From contig NZ_CAKRLH010000093.1 in the NCBI RefSeq assembly GCF_934359325.1, forward strand, positions 1 through 6,109: a stretch of DNA of 6,109 nt. The letters run 5' to 3'. The notes below the pieces were generated by a model. That model had not been told where the DNA came from, searched no databases, and was given only the letters and a program-made list of their open reading frames with translations. This DNA is from an uncultured Porphyromonas sp. (GTDB lineage: Bacteria; Bacteroidota; Bacteroidia; Bacteroidales; Porphyromonadaceae). The translations under genes were made by a program, and so were the position numbers. The first letter of the stretch is position 1, and every line of letters begins with the position of its first letter. Positions 5,220-6,109 of the stretch are shown in pieces.

Positions 5220-6109
5220 ATGAAGACCATTAAGATGGCGACACTCGCCGCCCTCGTACTCTCTGTGGGACTCGCTGCCTGCAGCACCCTCAAGCCCCTG
5301 GATCCCCAGCGCGTGAGCGTAGATCCCCAGCCCCTTGTCCTCAAGGGCGGGAAGGTCCCGGCTACCATCAATGTCCGCTTCCCCAATAAGTGGTTCAATA
5401 AGAAGGCAGAGGTACGTATCACTCCCATCCTCAAGTATCCCGGCGGAGAGAGCTGGGGCACCGCCTACGCCCTGCAGGGAGAGAAGGTACGCGGCAATGC
5501 TCAGACCGTCGCCTATGCCGGGCAGAGCGTGGTGCTGAATAGCGACTTCGACTGGAAGCCCGAGATGCGCAATGCGTCACTCTTCCTCAGATTTAATGCC
5601 AAGGTGAATGGCAAGGAGGTCCGCCTCCCCGACCTTAAGGTAGGTGAGGGCACCATCGCCACCGAGGCACTCGCTGATGTGGCGTACGCCATGCCGGCAC
5701 TCGCTCCGGACAACTTCCAGAGGATCATCAAGAAGGAGTACGACGCCAACATCCAATTCCTCATCCAGCAGGCTAATCTCCGCGGCACCGAGCTCTCCAA
5801 GAGCGAGATCCGCAACTGGAAGGATCTCGTACAGAACGCCTACCAGATCCCCAATCAGGACGTCGATGTCGAGGTGCAGGCCTACGCCTCACCCGATGGT
5901 GGCGTGGAGCTCAATGACAAGCTCGCTCAGAGCCGTGAGAAGAATACCACCCAGTACCTCAAGCGTGAGCTCAATCGTCTCCGTGTGGACAAGGACGTCG
6001 CAGCACACTATACCGCCCAGGACTGGGAGGGCTTCCGCAAGCTCGTCGAGCAGAGCAACCTCCAGGACAAGGAGCTGGTACTCCGCGTCCTCGAGATGTA
6101 CCCCGACCC
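5220..6109 (+). CDS. Putative lipoprotein with OmpA-like segment (3' end outside window)
   Basis: An open frame starting at the ATG at 5220 runs without a stop off the window end (296 complete codons). The N-terminus is a lipoprotein signal: basic K2 and K5, a hydrophobic run, then lipobox L18-A-A-C21, so the mature protein would begin at the acylated Cys21. The residues after it (S-T-L-K-P-L-D-P) lack the acidic run of the Bacteroidetes surface-export signal, which suggests the periplasmic face of the outer membrane. Residues about 31-145 look like a beta-rich domain (R-F-P-N-K-W-F-N-K-K-A-E-V, T-P-I-L-K-Y-P-G-G-E). Residues about 215-250 (V-Q-A-Y-A-S-P-D-G ... L-N-D-K-L-A-Q-S-R-E) resemble the OmpA C-terminal peptidoglycan-binding motif in its Bacteroidetes 'ASPxG' form. 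I recall similar conserved Bacteroidetes proteins, some with later TPR repeats, but cannot name the family or a function. Codon use matches its neighbours. Confidence 0.85.
   Translation, partial: MKTIKMATLAALVLSVGLAACSTLKPLDPQRVSVDPQPLVLKGGKVPATINVRFPNKWFNKKAEVRITPILKYPGGESWGTAYALQGEKVRGNAQTVAYAGQSVVLNSDFDWKPEMRNASLFLRFNAKVNGKEVRLPDLKVGEGTIATEALADVAYAMPALAPDNFQRIIKKEYDANIQFLIQQANLRGTELSKSEIRNWKDLVQNAYQIPNQDVDVEVQAYASPDGGVELNDKLAQSREKNTTQYLKRELNRLRVDKDVAAHYTAQDWEGFRKLVEQSNLQDKELVLRVLEMYPD

Overview
This window is GC-rich, densely coded and entirely plus-strand. It looks like a Bacteroidota chromosome, most likely of the Bacteroidales and possibly Porphyromonas-like. Four things support this. 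The two recognisable promoters carry the Bacteroidetes -7 type element TAnnTTTG, as TACCTTTG in both cases. None of the six gene starts is preceded by a clear Shine-Dalgarno sequence; most start regions are A/T-rich instead. The FtsZ has the post-core extension seen in Bacteroidales FtsZ, with an acidic 'IFSEDELDNDD' segment. The RF2 begins MMTSDQL, which resembles Bacteroides-type RF2 N-termini. The genus is an inference and was not tested.

Layout. Positions 29-3183 hold a compact cluster: ftsZ (division tubulin), a GatB/YqeY-domain protein 15 bases later, and sufS (group II cysteine desulfurase), whose start lies within a few bases of the yqeY stop. Positions 3184-3326 are a gap with a probable promoter and a strong hairpin in the presumed leader of the next transcript. 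Positions 3327-4464 encode peptide chain release factor 2 (prfB), split by a classic +1 programmed frameshift at 3387-3393, so the full protein is about 378 residues in two frames. After 27 bases comes efp (elongation factor P, 4492-5058), followed by a near-perfect 17-bp terminator hairpin. A second TACCTTTG promoter then drives a lipoprotein with an OmpA-like segment, which is cut by the window end.

The genes fall into three likely transcription units: ftsZ-yqeY-sufS (promoter upstream of the window), prfB-efp (both translation factors, ending at the hairpin near 5077-5120), and the lipoprotein. No RNA genes, CRISPR arrays, insertion sequences or other mobile features were seen, and no stretch over 300 bases lacks a gene.

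Most of the window is conserved housekeeping, and I do not see a wholly new system. The points most worth a second look are in the translation genes. RF2 has SPY instead of SPF, and Met where a near-universal codon-reading His is expected. The only SD-like element that appears to be functionally placed is the prfB frameshift stimulator. EF-P carries a palindromic PGKGP loop. The presumed prfB leader has a strong 5' hairpin overlapping a five-codon mini-ORF.
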